From Nostoc cf. commune SO-36 (lineage in GTDB: Bacteria; Cyanobacteriota; Cyanobacteriia; Cyanobacteriales; Nostocaceae), in NCBI RefSeq assembly GCF_023734775.1, contig NZ_AP025732.1, positions 1,866,501-1,930,500 of the forward strand: DNA of 64,000 bases. Direction: 5' to 3'. A program made the translations under genes and the position numbers. Position 1 is the stretch's first letter, and each line of letters opens with the position of its first letter. This document shows positions 17,387 through 27,338 of the stretch, in pieces. The notes under the pieces are model-generated. The model saw only the letters and a list, made by a program, of their open reading frames with translations, was not told the DNA's origin and did no database searches.

Positions 17387-18154
17387 GTGTTAGATATTGT
17401 GACGCGAAACAGGAGTATAGATACGTTGCTAAAGCTTTCTCCAGAATCTCCTCTATTTATTGTCTTAATCATTATTAGTTTTCTAGTAGTAACGTTGTCA
17501 ACTTGGTTAGCATCTAAACCATTTGTTTTAAAACCATTTGGGGTTAATGATATTATCCAGTTACTCACATTACAGTTATTTATTTCTTTGTTACTAGAGC
17601 GTTCTTTAGAAGTTTTTATTACTACTTGGCGGGGTTCATATATCGAGCAATTAGATATTAGTATTCAGCAAGAAAAATATTTAATATCTGAGCAGATAAA
17701 ACTTATGGAAGTCCAATATAAACAGTTTCCGTCTTTAGAATCAAATCAAATCAGTGGACTTCCACCTGAAGGAATGAGTTTAGAACAGCAAATCATCCAA
17801 AATTTTGCACAAAGTCAACAAGACTCATTAAAAATATTTCAGCCACAAATGGACGAGGTAAATCAAAAAGAACGCCAAAGAGCAGCCTATAAATCTGATA
17901 CGCGAACAATTGCTCTATGGACATCCCTTTTATTCGGTCTGTTAATGAGTGCAATAGGTATTCGCTCAATTGAGCCACTTGTAGTTATTGATTTAGATAA
18001 TCCCACACAAGTAGTTATTTTCCGTTGTTTAGATGCCTTGCTGACAGGAGGTCTAATTGCCGGAGGTAGCGAGGGAATTCATAAGCTGATAAAAGTTTTT
18101 ATCGATTTTATGGAAGCCACATCGAAACAAATCAAAAATCAGGGATTATCTTGA
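17387..18154 (+). CDS. Membrane protein of unknown function with four helices
   Basis: The 255-residue protein has two N-terminal helices (about 24-44 and 54-80), a charged Gln/Glu-rich helical domain (about 88-165, probably coiled coil) and two C-terminal helices (about 176-200 and 208-235). No known family is recognised. The start taken is GTG; a second GTG four codons later is also possible, and no strong Shine-Dalgarno decides between them. Its 3' end overlaps the convergent MOSC-ATL gene by 23 bp. Confidence 0.6.
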   Translation: MLDIVTRNRSIDTLLKLSPESPLFIVLIIISFLVVTLSTWLASKPFVLKPFGVNDIIQLLTLQLFISLLLERSLEVFITTWRGSYIEQLDISIQQEKYLISEQIKLMEVQYKQFPSLESNQISGLPPEGMSLEQQIIQNFAQSQQDSLKIFQPQMDEVNQKERQRAAYKSDTRTIALWTSLLFGLLMSAIGIRSIEPLVVIDLDNPTQVVIFRCLDALLTGGLIAGGSEGIHKLIKVFIDFMEATSKQIKNQGLS

Positions 18155-19007
18155 TGAGAAGAAGTATTTTCCCTCCCATAACACAAAATAATCTTGAAAA
18201 TAGGATCAAATTTATAGCAATATCTATTTTAAAATATAGAGTGCCATCTTCCCATAGATAATCTTTAATATTGACAAAATTTTTATTTAAATCGCTCACT
18301 AAATTTGCTTCAGATAAAACCTGGACTCCTTCAGTTTCTAATTGATTTTTTTGTTGGCCAACATAATTTATCAAATAACCTTTAGAGTCTAATATTCTAT
18401 GTAGCGGATAACTAGTAACAGAGGTTTTTTTAAGGTATGTAGGAATAGCTCTTAGATAGCTATTATCTACTCCCATAGCTTTGATTATCTGTTTATATGT
18501 AACTACTTTTCCACTGGGAATTTTGATGATAAAATCTAGAAATCGTTCATAAGGATTTTCAGATAATGCTGGAAATTTATTAGCTTGAACTTGAAAATTA
18601 CTACCAACATGAATTTTACCTGATTTAATAACTACACCTAAAATTCCTCTTTTGCTTTGGATGCTCTTTAATGATTCTACCAAGTAGGCTATTCGCTTAC
18701 ACGGTTCGCAGTGAAAAGTTAAACGAATTACTGCACCACTTTCAAAGGTTAGTAAAGAGCCAGGGATAAAATTATCCAATTCTATACCTTGAATCACAAT
18801 ATTTTCTCGCAACTCACCTGGTTTAATTGATAAGTCGAAGATATCTTCACTCCTAACAATTAAAACTTGTCTAGGACTTATAGTATCGGCATTAATATCT
18901 CCTTCTATACCATGACCTACCTTTAAATTTAATATTTTAAGCTCTACCATTGCAGAACCTAATTTTACCTTAGTAAAAAGATGCATGATTGAGGGAGCCA
19001 TATTCAT
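18132..19007 (-). CDS. MOSC domain fused to an alkyltransferase-like (MGMT-type) DNA-binding domain
   Basis: The 291-residue protein has a MOSC domain (about 15-155): GHGIEGDINADTISPRQVLIV, PGELRENIVIQGI and the CEPCKRI block near the sulfur-carrying Cys. MOSC domains carry sulfur in molybdenum-cofactor proteins. The second half (about 170-250) matches the O6-alkylguanine-DNA alkyltransferase fold (YERFLDFIIKIPSGKVVTYKQI), but the acceptor motif PCHR reads PLHR. The reactive Cys is absent, as in alkyltransferase-like proteins. The hydrophobic tail (about 262-291) looks like read-through beyond the domain and overlaps the neighbouring gene. The fusion's role is not known to me. Confidence 0.8.
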   Translation of the reverse strand: MNMAPSIMHLFTKVKLGSAMVELKILNLKVGHGIEGDINADTISPRQVLIVRSEDIFDLSIKPGELRENIVIQGIELDNFIPGSLLTFESGAVIRLTFHCEPCKRIAYLVESLKSIQSKRGILGVVIKSGKIHVGSNFQVQANKFPALSENPYERFLDFIIKIPSGKVVTYKQIIKAMGVDNSYLRAIPTYLKKTSVTSYPLHRILDSKGYLINYVGQQKNQLETEGVQVLSEANLVSDLNKNFVNIKDYLWEDGTLYFKIDIAINLILFSRLFCVMGGKILLLIKIIPDF

Positions 19008-19025
19008 TTTGCGGCGTGAAAAATT

Positions 19026-19679
19026 TCAAGTTGATAAGGTGGAGTCAGGTAAATCATAGGATTTAGTAAGAATGAATAAACTTCCATCTCCCCCACGTCC
19101 AATCCTTAAGGTTTCATCTAAATAAGTAATATCCAGGGTGGCAGTTCTGCTAGTAGGATTATTTGCAGAGACAACCTTAAATGGGTTGAGTAGGGGCGTA
19201 TTAATGCCAACAATCTTCTCAATCGATAGGTAACGTTTGTCAAAATAAACGTTAATACGTTTGTTCGGTAGAGGCTCTAAATCTTCTTTGGCTGGCTCAA
19301 AGCTAGCTGTTACTTTGACATATCCCGATACTAGGCCAAAAGGATGTTTAACTTTAGCTAGATTGAAGAACAATTTATTTGCAACATCAATCACTTGATA
19401 AACTTTACCCAGCTTTAATCCCAATGGGAGAGAAACTAAAGAACGGATTTCTCTGGCTGTGGAGTATTGCAGTTGCCAAGCTCCCTCTAGCAAAGAAGTA
19501 GCGTAGAGAAGAGGATTGAGATTGGGATTGACACTCTCTAGTTCTGCTGTCAATTGTTCAATTTCTTCGACCAAGATTTTGTCTAGCTGCAAATCGGTCA
19601 CGGGAGAACCGTCACTCTTGGTTTTAATTTTCTCAAGAGTGGCTTGTAATTTTTCCTTAATTAAAAGTTGTTTGTTCAA
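19026..19679 (-). CDS. PAP/fibrillin-domain protein
   Basis: The 217-residue protein belongs to the plastid-lipid-associated (PAP/fibrillin) family, lipid-binding proteins near thylakoids and plastoglobule-like structures. It shows the family start LEGAWQLQYSTAREIRSL, GLVSGYVKVTASFEP, RYLSIEKIVG and the closing TLDITYLDETLRIGRGGDGSLFIL. The start is TTG, supported by AAGGAAA about 9 nt upstream; no ATG lies in frame before the domain. It is 18 bp from the next gene's start on the same strand, so it may be co-transcribed with the MOSC-ATL gene. Confidence 0.88.
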   Translation of the reverse strand: MNKQLLIKEKLQATLEKIKTKSDGSPVTDLQLDKILVEEIEQLTAELESVNPNLNPLLYATSLLEGAWQLQYSTAREIRSLVSLPLGLKLGKVYQVIDVANKLFFNLAKVKHPFGLVSGYVKVTASFEPAKEDLEPLPNKRINVYFDKRYLSIEKIVGINTPLLNPFKVVSANNPTSRTATLDITYLDETLRIGRGGDGSLFILTKSYDLPDSTLST

Positions 19680-19867
19680 TGCTTAAAGATTTTCCTTAAA
19701 ATATTTTATTGCTTGAGTTCAACTTTTATGCATTTATCGCATAAAAGTTGAATTATTTAGATGATATTAGTCAATGAGTTCTGGAGTGGGAATATGAACC
19801 TTTACTCCTGAATTATTCTTCAACAGTCTAAAAACTCGGAATATTTAACTAATACTGATAGCTAACG

Positions 19868-20560
19868 TCAAACCCTTAACTGAGTTACCGCGATATTGCC
19901 AGAAAAACATATATCCACATCGCTACCAGGAATGCGATCGCGTTTGCTATATTCTCCTACATAATAAAAATCATCGCCTTCAATTCGATAGTTTACTGGC
20001 AAAGGTCTGGTACAAGCTTGGCAAAACACTATATTAGGCTCTGGTTCTTCTGGTTGCAGATGCGGCAAGTTCACATTCCAGAAGCTTCCCGGTTCTAAGG
20101 GACGTTTAAGTAAGTCCTCTAAAACTTTAACTGTGAATTTGGCGGCCATATCCCAATCAAAATTCTGCTTGGCTTTGCGATACTGGGAAATGGCAACTCC
20201 GGGAATCCCGTGCATTGCAGCTTCCCGCACGGCGGCAACTGTGCCAGAAATGTAAGCATCTACTCCCAAGTTACCGCCAGCGTTGATACCTGAAAGCACA
20301 AATTTGACATCTGCATTAATTTGTGTTAATGCAATTCTCACACAATCAGCGGGAGTACCTGCGATCGCATATTCAGTCTCAGAACGTCGTTGGAGGTTGA
20401 TAGCACGAGTAGTAGTCACTTGATGTCCACAGCCAGATTGATGATCGGCAGGGGCAGCGATAATAGCATTTTTGCCGTTTACAGCTTTGACCAGCGCTCG
20501 GATACCGGGGGCATCAATGCCGTCATCGTTAGTTAAAATTATAGTCATGTAGGTAAGCAT
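19868..20560 (-). CDS. surE: 5'/3'-nucleotidase SurE
   Basis: SurE is a metal-dependent nucleoside monophosphate phosphatase of the stationary-phase survival family. The 230-residue protein shows the metal-binding LTNDDGIDAPGI start, the SGCGHQVTTT loop, GTPADCVRIAL and SGINAGGNLG. An internal ATG four codons later would begin directly with TIILTNDDG and fits the family better. The length is slightly shorter than the E. coli protein. It stands about 80 bp from the tRNA-nucleotidyltransferase gene on the same strand. Confidence 0.95.
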   Translation of the reverse strand: MLTYMTIILTNDDGIDAPGIRALVKAVNGKNAIIAAPADHQSGCGHQVTTTRAINLQRRSETEYAIAGTPADCVRIALTQINADVKFVLSGINAGGNLGVDAYISGTVAAVREAAMHGIPGVAISQYRKAKQNFDWDMAAKFTVKVLEDLLKRPLEPGSFWNVNLPHLQPEEPEPNIVFCQACTRPLPVNYRIEGDDFYYVGEYSKRDRIPGSDVDICFSGNIAVTQLRV

Positions 20561-20639
20561 GATTAAATATAAGATGAAACTTGAATTTATAATCTATTGC
20601 TCAACACTCTACAAATATATGAGCGATCGCTTCACTAAT

Positions 20640-22601
20640 TCATTTAGGATGGTGTTGTGCTAAAAACTCCTCAGCTTCAGCCCTATGTTTAATCACTCCA
20701 TCTAAAGTAGCAGCAACTACATCATCTAATATTTGCCGATACTGCGGCCCTGGTGTGTAACCCAGTTTCTTTAAATCATTGCCATTCAATAGTGGCTGCA
20801 CATTCGCCAAAACAATTAAATATTCCCAAATTTGATGTCTAAGCGATCGCGGACTTTGCAAAGCAATTAAAATCAGCATTGGTAAGTCGTATTTTCGCAA
20901 CAACTGCACTACTTGACTGGGACTTTTACACTTAGGCAAAGATTCCATCACCTCAGTTTGGGCAGAAGCCAAGTTTTGCAAGCGTTTAATATTATCCTCT
21001 TGCAGTTGCAGATTTTTTGCTACTTTCGCCCGATATTCTGGTGTTAGATGGGCGATTAACGCTTCTAAGCGCATTTCCCAATGAATGAGGGTTTGTTCAG
21101 CATCAAATCGCCGCAAGCAGCGTTCTAGTAAACGTAATTGTCGCAGCAGTTCTGTGTCTAGCTTCAGGGTAGGATGGATACATTGCAACGCTCCGAGATT
21201 ATCAAGTAACTGCAAAGCCGATTCCCAATAAGGGGCTTCTAGGATGTGTTTTAATTCTGTTTTTAGTCGAGTTTGTAGGGCTGGGGTTTTGGTATTCTCT
21301 TGGGAAGTGCGATCGTAAACACCACTATTGATGGCATAGCGGATAAACTCTTCAGTTTGCGGTTCAATTTCAAATCCGAAGCGCACAGCAAAGCGCACGC
21401 CACGATAAATCCGGGTGGGATCTTCGATAAAGCTATTGGCGTGTAAAACCCGAATTTGTTTAGCTTGTAAATCGAGTAAACCGCCAAAGAAATCGAGTAA
21501 TTCACCAGAGCGCGGAGAGGTGAGCCGCAATGCGATCGCATTAATGGTAAAATCTCGACGATACAAGTCTTGACGAATCGAACTCGCCTCAACTTCTGGA
21601 TTCGCCGCCGGGTAAGGATAAAACTCTGTTCTAGCCGTGGCAATATCTACCCATAAAGAATCTAATTCTGGGTCTTTGTGCCACAACAAAGCCGCAGTTT
21701 GAAAAGCCCCGTGGATTTCTAAACGAGCCGCAGGGTAAAGTTGTTGGAGTGCTTTTGCTAGTTCCACACCAGCGCCAACATCTGCTGATTTGTCAAAGCC
21801 ATCAACTACTAGGTCAATATCTTTAATCATCAAGCTACCTGCTGTCTCAGCTAACAGCAAATCCCGCACCGCACCCCCGACTAGATAAAGATGCCAACCT
21901 CGTTTTTCGGCTTCTTGCGATGCGATGGTGAGTAGTTGCCATAACTGAAGAGCAAGTTTATTTTGCAATTGCGGGAGATTAATATTACTTTTCTGTCTCT
22001 CTTCCTCTCCCCCTTCTCCGTTTTCATCCCTTTCCTGATGTAATTCCCGCAAGACATCAGTACGAGTGACAAGACCAACTAACTGCTCATTCTCCAATAC
22101 TGGCAAACGTCCGATATCATAAGTCACCATTAGCGACTCAATTTGCGGCAGTGTCGTATCTGGTGTAATTGTTTTCAGATTTCTTGTCATATAGCCCTTG
22201 ACTGGCGCATGACTAAATCCGTGGTGCAAGGCGATATCAAGATCCCGACGTGAAATAATACCTACTAGTTGCCCTTGAGTATCGACTACAGATAAACCAG
22301 AGTGTCCATAACGCAACAAAATTCGCTGTGCCTCAGCAATTGTGGTTTCAGGTAGAATCGTGCGGACAGGAGAAGACATCAAATCCCTAGCAGTGGGGGG
22401 ATGGGGAATTTGTGCTTTTACCCCGTCAAGGAGTTGTTTTAATATGGTTTGTGAATCAACTCCTCTTAGATTTAGCGATGCGGCTTGTGAATGACCGCCG
22501 CCGCCCAAGAGCTGGAATAACAGATTAAGATTTGTTTTGGGAATTTGCGATCGCCCAATCACAGTTAAGCGTGAATCATTTTCACCGAAAATGATACTCA
22601 T
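20640..22601 (-). CDS. CBS-domain tRNA nucleotidyltransferase (C-terminal frame of a split protein)
   Basis: The frame carries two CBS domains (about residues 75-195) and a class II tRNA nucleotidyltransferase head ([49 protein letters not shown]), followed by the helical RNA-binding region. It would add A or CCA ends to tRNAs. The first 60 residues ([29 protein letters not shown]) are the DHHA1-type end of a DHH domain that should belong to the upstream frame. Cyanobacteria normally carry DHH, CBS and nucleotidyltransferase in one chain of about 900 residues. Here the frames meet at TAATG, so they are coupled or frameshifted. Confidence 0.88.
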   Translation of the reverse strand: MSIIFGENDSRLTVIGRSQIPKTNLNLLFQLLGGGGHSQAASLNLRGVDSQTILKQLLDGVKAQIPHPPTARDLMSSPVRTILPETTIAEAQRILLRYGHSGLSVVDTQGQLVGIISRRDLDIALHHGFSHAPVKGYMTRNLKTITPDTTLPQIESLMVTYDIGRLPVLENEQLVGLVTRTDVLRELHQERDENGEGGEEERQKSNINLPQLQNKLALQLWQLLTIASQEAEKRGWHLYLVGGAVRDLLLAETAGSLMIKDIDLVVDGFDKSADVGAGVELAKALQQLYPAARLEIHGAFQTAALLWHKDPELDSLWVDIATARTEFYPYPAANPEVEASSIRQDLYRRDFTINAIALRLTSPRSGELLDFFGGLLDLQAKQIRVLHANSFIEDPTRIYRGVRFAVRFGFEIEPQTEEFIRYAINSGVYDRTSQENTKTPALQTRLKTELKHILEAPYWESALQLLDNLGALQCIHPTLKLDTELLRQLRLLERCLRRFDAEQTLIHWEMRLEALIAHLTPEYRAKVAKNLQLQEDNIKRLQNLASAQTEVMESLPKCKSPSQVVQLLRKYDLPMLILIALQSPRSLRHQIWEYLIVLANVQPLLNGNDLKKLGYTPGPQYRQILDDVVAATLDGVIKHRAEAEEFLAQHHPK

Positions 22602-23353
22602 TAGCCAACAGTATGAGCATCAATTTCGGTTATTTCTAGGAGTTCTGATGCCAAACTCGATAACCCTGGCACAAAAGCATCTGTTTTCAAAATTACCCAA
22701 GCAACAGTATATCCACGCAGACAAAGATATTCTAAATTTTCTAGAGATTCAGTTAATAATTGTTGCAATTGCAAAGACAAGCCAGGGTCACGGTAGGTAG
22801 AAATTACCGATAAACTAGCACCTTGTTGCATCAACCAAGCCAAAGCTAAGGCATCCCGTGGTGTGGATTGGTCAAAGGTCAAAGAGCCAGTGTCAACGTG
22901 GATACCCAAAGCCATCACGGTTGCTTCAGCAGAAGTCAAGGAAATTTGCTGTTGTTGCAATTGCTCCACAATTAAAGTTGTGGCGGCTCCTACCGAAGAA
23001 AGATGCGATCGCGTGGCAGGAATATCTGATTCTTGTCCTAAGTGATGGTCATAAACTATAATCTCTCCAAGATGGGGTAAATCTAACCATTCAGCAGCTT
23101 TACCCAAGCGATCGCGCAGTTGCGTATCCACCACAGTTAGAGAGCGGATTTTTTCAGGATTCACCGAACGGCGTTCAATTAGCGGATATTCATCCCGATG
23201 CAATGCTAAAAAATCCCTTACAGGAGGATGAGAACCGCCAGTCAGCACAATCTTACTTCCCGGTAGTAGGCGCGTTAACCCTACTGCTGCTCCTAGTGCG
23301 TCAAAATCTGCTGTCGTGTGGCAAAGAATTAAATCCATAGTATTAAGAGTCAT
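22601..23353 (-). CDS. DHH-family phosphoesterase domain (N-terminal frame of the split protein)
   Basis: The 250-residue frame has the DHH phosphoesterase motifs: [11 protein letters not shown] near the start, VVDTQ, the YDHHLGQ triad and [14 protein letters not shown]. These proteins use manganese to cleave phosphodiester or phosphoanhydride bonds; fused to a tRNA nucleotidyltransferase, the domain may process tRNA ends. It stops at TAA, which overlaps the next ATG by one base. In a third frame the same DNA reads ILLANEYHF, the kind of sequence expected to bridge the two. Two extra bases within about 30 nt would explain the split. Confidence 0.85.
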   Translation of the reverse strand: MTLNTMDLILCHTTADFDALGAAVGLTRLLPGSKIVLTGGSHPPVRDFLALHRDEYPLIERRSVNPEKIRSLTVVDTQLRDRLGKAAEWLDLPHLGEIIVYDHHLGQESDIPATRSHLSSVGAATTLIVEQLQQQQISLTSAEATVMALGIHVDTGSLTFDQSTPRDALALAWLMQQGASLSVISTYRDPGLSLQLQQLLTESLENLEYLCLRGYTVAWVILKTDAFVPGLSSLASELLEITEIDAHTVG

Positions 23354-23491
23354 TAGTCATCGGTACTTAGACAAAGGACAAATGACTAAAATGTTGCAAT
23401 TTCTGCTAGCTTAAAAATAATAAGAAAGTGTCAGTGTCGCCCTTTAAGGATATTCTATCCTTAGTATTTAGCTGTATTGGGAGAATCAAAA

Positions 23492-23680
23492 ATGACCATA
23501 ATATTCCAATTTGCCTTGATAAGCCTAGTTCTATTGTCTTTTGTCCTGGTTGTTGGCGTCCCCGTTGCTTACGCCACTCCCCAAAATTGGGTTGAATCTA
23601 AAAAGTTACTCTGGGTCGGTTCCGCCGCCTGGATTGGTTTGGTATTTTTAGTTGGTTTGTTAAACTTTTTTGTCGTGTAG
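23492..23680 (+). CDS. psbZ: Photosystem II reaction centre protein Z
   Basis: The 62-residue protein has two transmembrane helices and the conserved core [21 protein letters not shown], ending in [10 protein letters not shown]. PsbZ sits at the edge of photosystem II, next to CP43, and stabilises supercomplexes. The ATG at 23492 gives the standard N-terminus [11 protein letters not shown]; a TTG five codons earlier is open but unneeded. ribH follows on the same strand after about 190 bp, a common cyanobacterial order. Confidence 0.97.
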   Translation: MTIIFQFALISLVLLSFVLVVGVPVAYATPQNWVESKKLLWVGSAAWIGLVFLVGLLNFFVV

Positions 23681-23868
23681 GCAACGGCTTCACTCTGGCG
23701 TAGGCACATAATATAAGAACTAGAGGAGCAGAAAAGCCAAGGTCAAAGACCAAAGGATAAAAGGAGAAATTTTTTCCGATTTCCTTTTTTTAACCGTGCT
23801 TTCCTGCTCCTCTACATTTAAATAAGAAATGTATATTGGCCAGAAGTATAGTTGATAAAGAGGCAGTC

Positions 23869-24447
23869 ATGGCAGTTTTCGAGGGAACTTTTACCCAAAC
23901 AGAACCTTTGCGGTTTGCAGTGGTGATTGGTCGATTTAATGACCTAGTTACCGGAAAGCTGCTAGAGGGATGTCAAGATTGTTTAAAACGCCACGGTGTA
24001 GATCCTAACCCCCAAGGTAATCAGGTAGACTATGTTTGGGTTCCAGGAAGTTTTGAGGTACCTTTAGTAGCTCGCCAACTAGCACTTTCTCATCGTTATG
24101 ATGCTGTAATTTGTCTAGGTGCTGTCATTCGAGGGCAAACACCCCATTTTGATTATGTATCAGCCGAAGTTTCTAAAGGTATCGCCGCCGCTAGCTTTCA
24201 AACTGGAGTGCCAGTAATTTTTGGCATTTTGACAGTAGACACTATGCAGCAAGCTTTAGAACGGGCAGGCATCAAAGGTAATCATGGCTGGGATTATGCC
24301 CTGAATGCCCTAGAAATGGCAAGCCTCATGCGGCAACTGCGTTCTAACCTGGCAGAGCCATATTCTCGTAATAACCAGTCTTTGCCAGCCTCTTTTCAAA
24401 GTGCCAGCATCGGCAATTTAACGGCGGAGTCAGAAGAACTGGGCTAA
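23869..24447 (+). CDS. ribH: 6,7-dimethyl-8-ribityllumazine synthase
   Basis: Joins 5-amino-6-ribitylaminouracil with a four-carbon phosphate to make the riboflavin precursor. The 192-residue product shows [37 protein letters not shown] and [17 protein letters not shown]. The ATG at 23869 is preceded by AAAGAGG; a TTG 33 bp earlier is also in frame but lacks a ribosome site. About 30 residues at the C-terminus (from [10 protein letters not shown] on) extend past the usual family end and are rich in Ser, Asn and Gln. Confidence 0.97.
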   Translation: MAVFEGTFTQTEPLRFAVVIGRFNDLVTGKLLEGCQDCLKRHGVDPNPQGNQVDYVWVPGSFEVPLVARQLALSHRYDAVICLGAVIRGQTPHFDYVSAEVSKGIAAASFQTGVPVIFGILTVDTMQQALERAGIKGNHGWDYALNALEMASLMRQLRSNLAEPYSRNNQSLPASFQSASIGNLTAESEELG

Positions 24448-24515
24448 ATGAGTCATTAGTCATTTGTCCTTTGTCATTCACCAATGACCAATGACCAATG
24501 ACCAATGACAAATTA
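24447..24515. repeat. GTCATT-type heptad repeat downstream of ribH
   Basis: GTCATTTGTCCTTTGTCATT on the left faces four tandem copies of ACCAATG on the right, so the strand can fold. This family follows several genes in the window. Confidence 0.65.
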
Positions 24516-24575
24516 ATAAATAAAGAGGTTGACAATTAGGGATAAATCTGAGATATTGATATATGGCAATTGATT

Positions 24576-24647
24576 GCGGGTGTAGCTCAGTGGTAGAGCG
24601 TCACCTTGCCAAGGTGAATGTCGCGCGTTCGAATCGCGTCACCCGCT
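24576..24647 (+). tRNA. tRNA-Gly (anticodon GCC)
   Basis: A 72-nt cloverleaf with acceptor arms GCGGGTG and CACCCGC, a D arm with the usual AGCTCAGTGGTAGAGC block, anticodon stem TCACC/GGTGA holding the loop TTGCCAA (anticodon GCC) and a T arm with GTTCGAATC. The 3' CCA is not encoded. A terminator hairpin follows within 10 bp. Confidence 0.97.
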
Positions 24648-24655
24648 TCCAACTA

Positions 24656-24700
24656 AAACCTCTTGAAGTTAAAAATCTCAAGAGGTTTAGTATTTTTAAG
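24656..24700 (+). terminator. Terminator after tRNA-Gly
   Basis: Arms AAACCTCTTGA and TCAAGAGGTTT with an 11-base AT-rich loop, followed by AGTATTTTTAAG. It sits immediately after the tRNA and is the likely end of its transcript. Confidence 0.8.
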
Positions 24701-25247
24701 GTGCATTGAAGTTTTTGGCGATTCGCGCTGTATTCCTGTGAATCGTTCCTAATTTTTATGAATTTCATAGATAGGTAGAATATAAAGTAATTTAGATATG
24801 GTGGAACTGTTTATTTGTGAATAGATTTTACCCATCTAGTAAAACTTGTTTTAAATTATGGGGGAATTCAAAGATATTAGTCTCTTAAACAGATTTATGT
24901 ATGTCATAAACATTAGCAGTGTACTGACTAAGATTTCACACTGAGCCTAGCCGAAGTGTTAAATACATCTAAACATTTTGAAACTTATGCACGGATGGCT
25001 AAATCCTGTCTCGACCTTAAGGGATAACCGCTCCTATGCTCCCTTTGAAATGTCAAATAAAATCTAGCTTTGTCTAGATTTTATCTAGTAGAAGTAAATT
25101 TTAAATAAGATTGTCAGCTTCGGGGAAAGACTACAAATAAAAACTCCGTACTGATATGAAAATTAGGATACTTAGAGTCTCCTGCATCTACTGTTTGCAA
25201 TATTATATGTATATAAAGAGAGCAATCTATAGTAGCAGAAGCTTCTA
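24701..25247. other. Intergenic region
   Basis: About 550 bp with no supportable protein or RNA gene. It is AT-rich and should contain the promoter of the zinc-ribbon protein upstream of proA. I see no riboswitch-like or repeated structure. Confidence 0.4.
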
Positions 25248-25721
25248 TTGCATTTACCAAAAGATTATATTGTCGTAGTTCGTGTAAAACACGCTCAAGT
25301 TACTAGAACGCTTGTGCAATCTCAAAAACCCGAAAAAATAGATTTCAATACCGAATACCCCTGTCCCTGTCGTCGCCGGGGTCAGTTAATTCCGATTACG
25401 CTGACAGAGGCATTTGGTTGCGATCGCTGTCAGCAAATCTTTGTAGTAGAAGATAATGGTCATGTCCTAGAACAGCTTTCTACCACCTATCCCTACAAGC
25501 GGGCTTGGCGTTGGATGGGAAATAGTTGGCATGTTGTCCATCCACGCTTGGGAGAAAGCTATCTGCCTATAGCACTTGGCATTATTTTCGTGCTAGTGAT
25601 TATATGGCTGCCATTAGCACTGCGATTGGCAAATAGTTCCAGCATTATTGCTTGGGCAATGGTGGCGGTGCTATTGGCTATTCTGCCAGCACTCATGGTA
25701 TGGCTTACCTACAGACGTTAA
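25248..25721 (+). CDS. Zinc-ribbon-like two-helix membrane protein
   Basis: The 157-residue protein has an N-terminal soluble part with a possible zinc site made by CPCRRRG (about 38-44) and CDRCQQIF (about 58-65). A W-rich patch and two C-terminal membrane helices follow (about 104-125 and 131-152). The start is uncertain: TTG at 25248 gives a sensible N-terminus, but no ATG or good ribosome site is in frame nearby. The gene ends four bases before the proA ATG, so the two are probably one transcription unit. No function is known to me. Confidence 0.75.
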   Translation: MHLPKDYIVVVRVKHAQVTRTLVQSQKPEKIDFNTEYPCPCRRRGQLIPITLTEAFGCDRCQQIFVVEDNGHVLEQLSTTYPYKRAWRWMGNSWHVVHPRLGESYLPIALGIIFVLVIIWLPLALRLANSSSIIAWAMVAVLLAILPALMVWLTYRR

Positions 25722-25725
25722 CTCA

Positions 25726-26991
25726 ATGACTGTTGAAGTTTTGGATGACTACCCCGAACCGATTACTAGCGCCCAACGAGCCTATCAAGCTTCCCTAAAA
25801 TTGGGGATCACAAAGGGAGCAGACCGCAGTCGTGCAGTATTGGCAATGGCACAAGCTATTGAGCGCTCATTTGACGACATTCTAGAAGCCAATACCTTGG
25901 ATTTAGAAGCCAGTCGGGAAATGGCAGTGCCTGAGTTGATACTGGACTGGCTAAAGCTGACTCCCACAAGGCTAGAGATGACCGTGGACATTTTGCAACG
26001 GTTGGGGGAATTATCAGATCCGCTGCGGCGCGTCAGAACTGCTGATTATCAACTGGAAGATTCCCAGAGTTATACCCAGTTGATGCCCTTGGGAGTGATT
26101 GGATTTATTTATGAGGCGTTCCCAGATTTAGGGGCGATCGCAGCAGGTTTTTGTATCAAAACCGGCAATAGTATCATTCTCAAAGGCAGTACAGAAGCTA
26201 GCTATTCTAACGCGGTCATCGCCGAGGTACTGCAAAGTGCGATCGCAGAAGTTGGTCTAGCTCCTGGCTGTCTAGAATTGATCACAGCAGAACATGGTAC
26301 TTCGATTCGGGATTTAGTCACCCAAGACCAGTACGTGAATCTAGTGATTCCCTACGGACGTTCTAGTTTGATACAACAGGTAGTAAGACAGTCAACTTGC
26401 CCAGTCTTAAAGTCAGCGATGGGTAACTGTTATCTCTACTGGTCGCTAAATTCCAGTTTAGAAATGGTGCGCTTGATGATTCTTAATAGCCATCAAAGCG
26501 AACCAGACCAAGTTAATGCCATTGAAAAAGTACTTATTCATCGTCAAGCTTTGCCATCATCAATAGCCGTTCTCTGGAACAGCTTGATTGAAAAAGGCTT
26601 TGAAATTAAAGGGGATGCAGAACTAGTAGAAGCCTTTCCCCAGTTGCAGTTAGTGAAGGAGAGCGAATGGGGAAACCCTTATTTAACGAGGACAGTAGCT
26701 TTTAAATTGGTGGATAGCTTAGAAGTTGCGATCGCCTGGATTAATGAATACAGCAGTGGTCATGCTGACTCCATCGTTACTGAATCATATCAGGAAAGTC
26801 GGCAGTTTGCTTTAGGAGTTACCAGTGCATCTACCTACATCAATACTTCTCCACGTTTTTCCCGCAACCCCTCGCGGGGAGATTCAGTGTTTCTCGGCAT
26901 GTCTAACCAAAAAGGTCATCGCCGGGGATTTATCAGCCTAGAAACCTTGACCACCGTCAAGCATATTGTTCAGGGAAATGGCAGATTTTAA
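25726..26991 (+). CDS. proA: Gamma-glutamyl phosphate reductase
   Basis: Reduces gamma-glutamyl phosphate to the semialdehyde with NADPH, the second step of proline synthesis. The 421-residue protein has the aldehyde-dehydrogenase-type fold with GVIGFIYEAFPD, LKGSTEASYSN, IPYGRSSLI, the catalytic Cys in SAMGNCYLYW and GVTSASTYINTSPRFS. The ATG at 25726 matches the family N-terminus; a longer open frame that begins inside the upstream gene is not needed. proB is not in the window. Confidence 0.95.
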   Translation: MTVEVLDDYPEPITSAQRAYQASLKLGITKGADRSRAVLAMAQAIERSFDDILEANTLDLEASREMAVPELILDWLKLTPTRLEMTVDILQRLGELSDPLRRVRTADYQLEDSQSYTQLMPLGVIGFIYEAFPDLGAIAAGFCIKTGNSIILKGSTEASYSNAVIAEVLQSAIAEVGLAPGCLELITAEHGTSIRDLVTQDQYVNLVIPYGRSSLIQQVVRQSTCPVLKSAMGNCYLYWSLNSSLEMVRLMILNSHQSEPDQVNAIEKVLIHRQALPSSIAVLWNSLIEKGFEIKGDAELVEAFPQLQLVKESEWGNPYLTRTVAFKLVDSLEVAIAWINEYSSGHADSIVTESYQESRQFALGVTSASTYINTSPRFSRNPSRGDSVFLGMSNQKGHRRGFISLETLTTVKHIVQGNGRF

Positions 26992-27122
26992 ATAATTTGT
27001 AATGGGCTTTGCCCCGCTAGGCTAACGTAATTCGTAATTAGAAAAGAGTTTGACAAAATTGCCTGTAACGGCAGTTCTGTTTGGGTTGCATCTAAATCCC
27101 CCAACCCCAATTTAATTATAAA

Positions 27123-27152
27123 CTTAACAAAATCTTAATTTATGCTTGATTC
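27123..27152 (+). promoter_or_regulatory. Predicted Pho box upstream of phoD
   Basis: Three 8-base units, CTTAACAA, CTTAATTT and CTTGATTC, are spaced by exactly 3 bases (11-base period). This is the layout of the cyanobacterial PhoB/SphR binding site, PyTTAAPyPyT/A repeats. It lies about 190 bp upstream of a PhoD-type phosphatase, a classic phosphate-starvation target. The second unit fits fully, the first and third with one or two mismatches. Confidence 0.65.
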
Positions 27153-27338
27153 TGGTTTGCTAGGTTCCTTGTGTTTAGTTGAGCAACAATTAGGAGACAA
27201 GTCAAATCAAGCCACTATAGCGCTTCGGTGTTGAGTTAAATACGCAAGTGACCATCGTAGACATCGCTATATTTGTGCTTGTCGCAATTGACCCTCCTAA
27301 AGTTTGCCAACTGTATTTACATCTGAGAAGGGGTGAAT

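Noticed and set aside
24701..25247. A riboswitch or small RNA before the proA unit
   Set aside because: No conserved fold or repeat could be recognised by eye.
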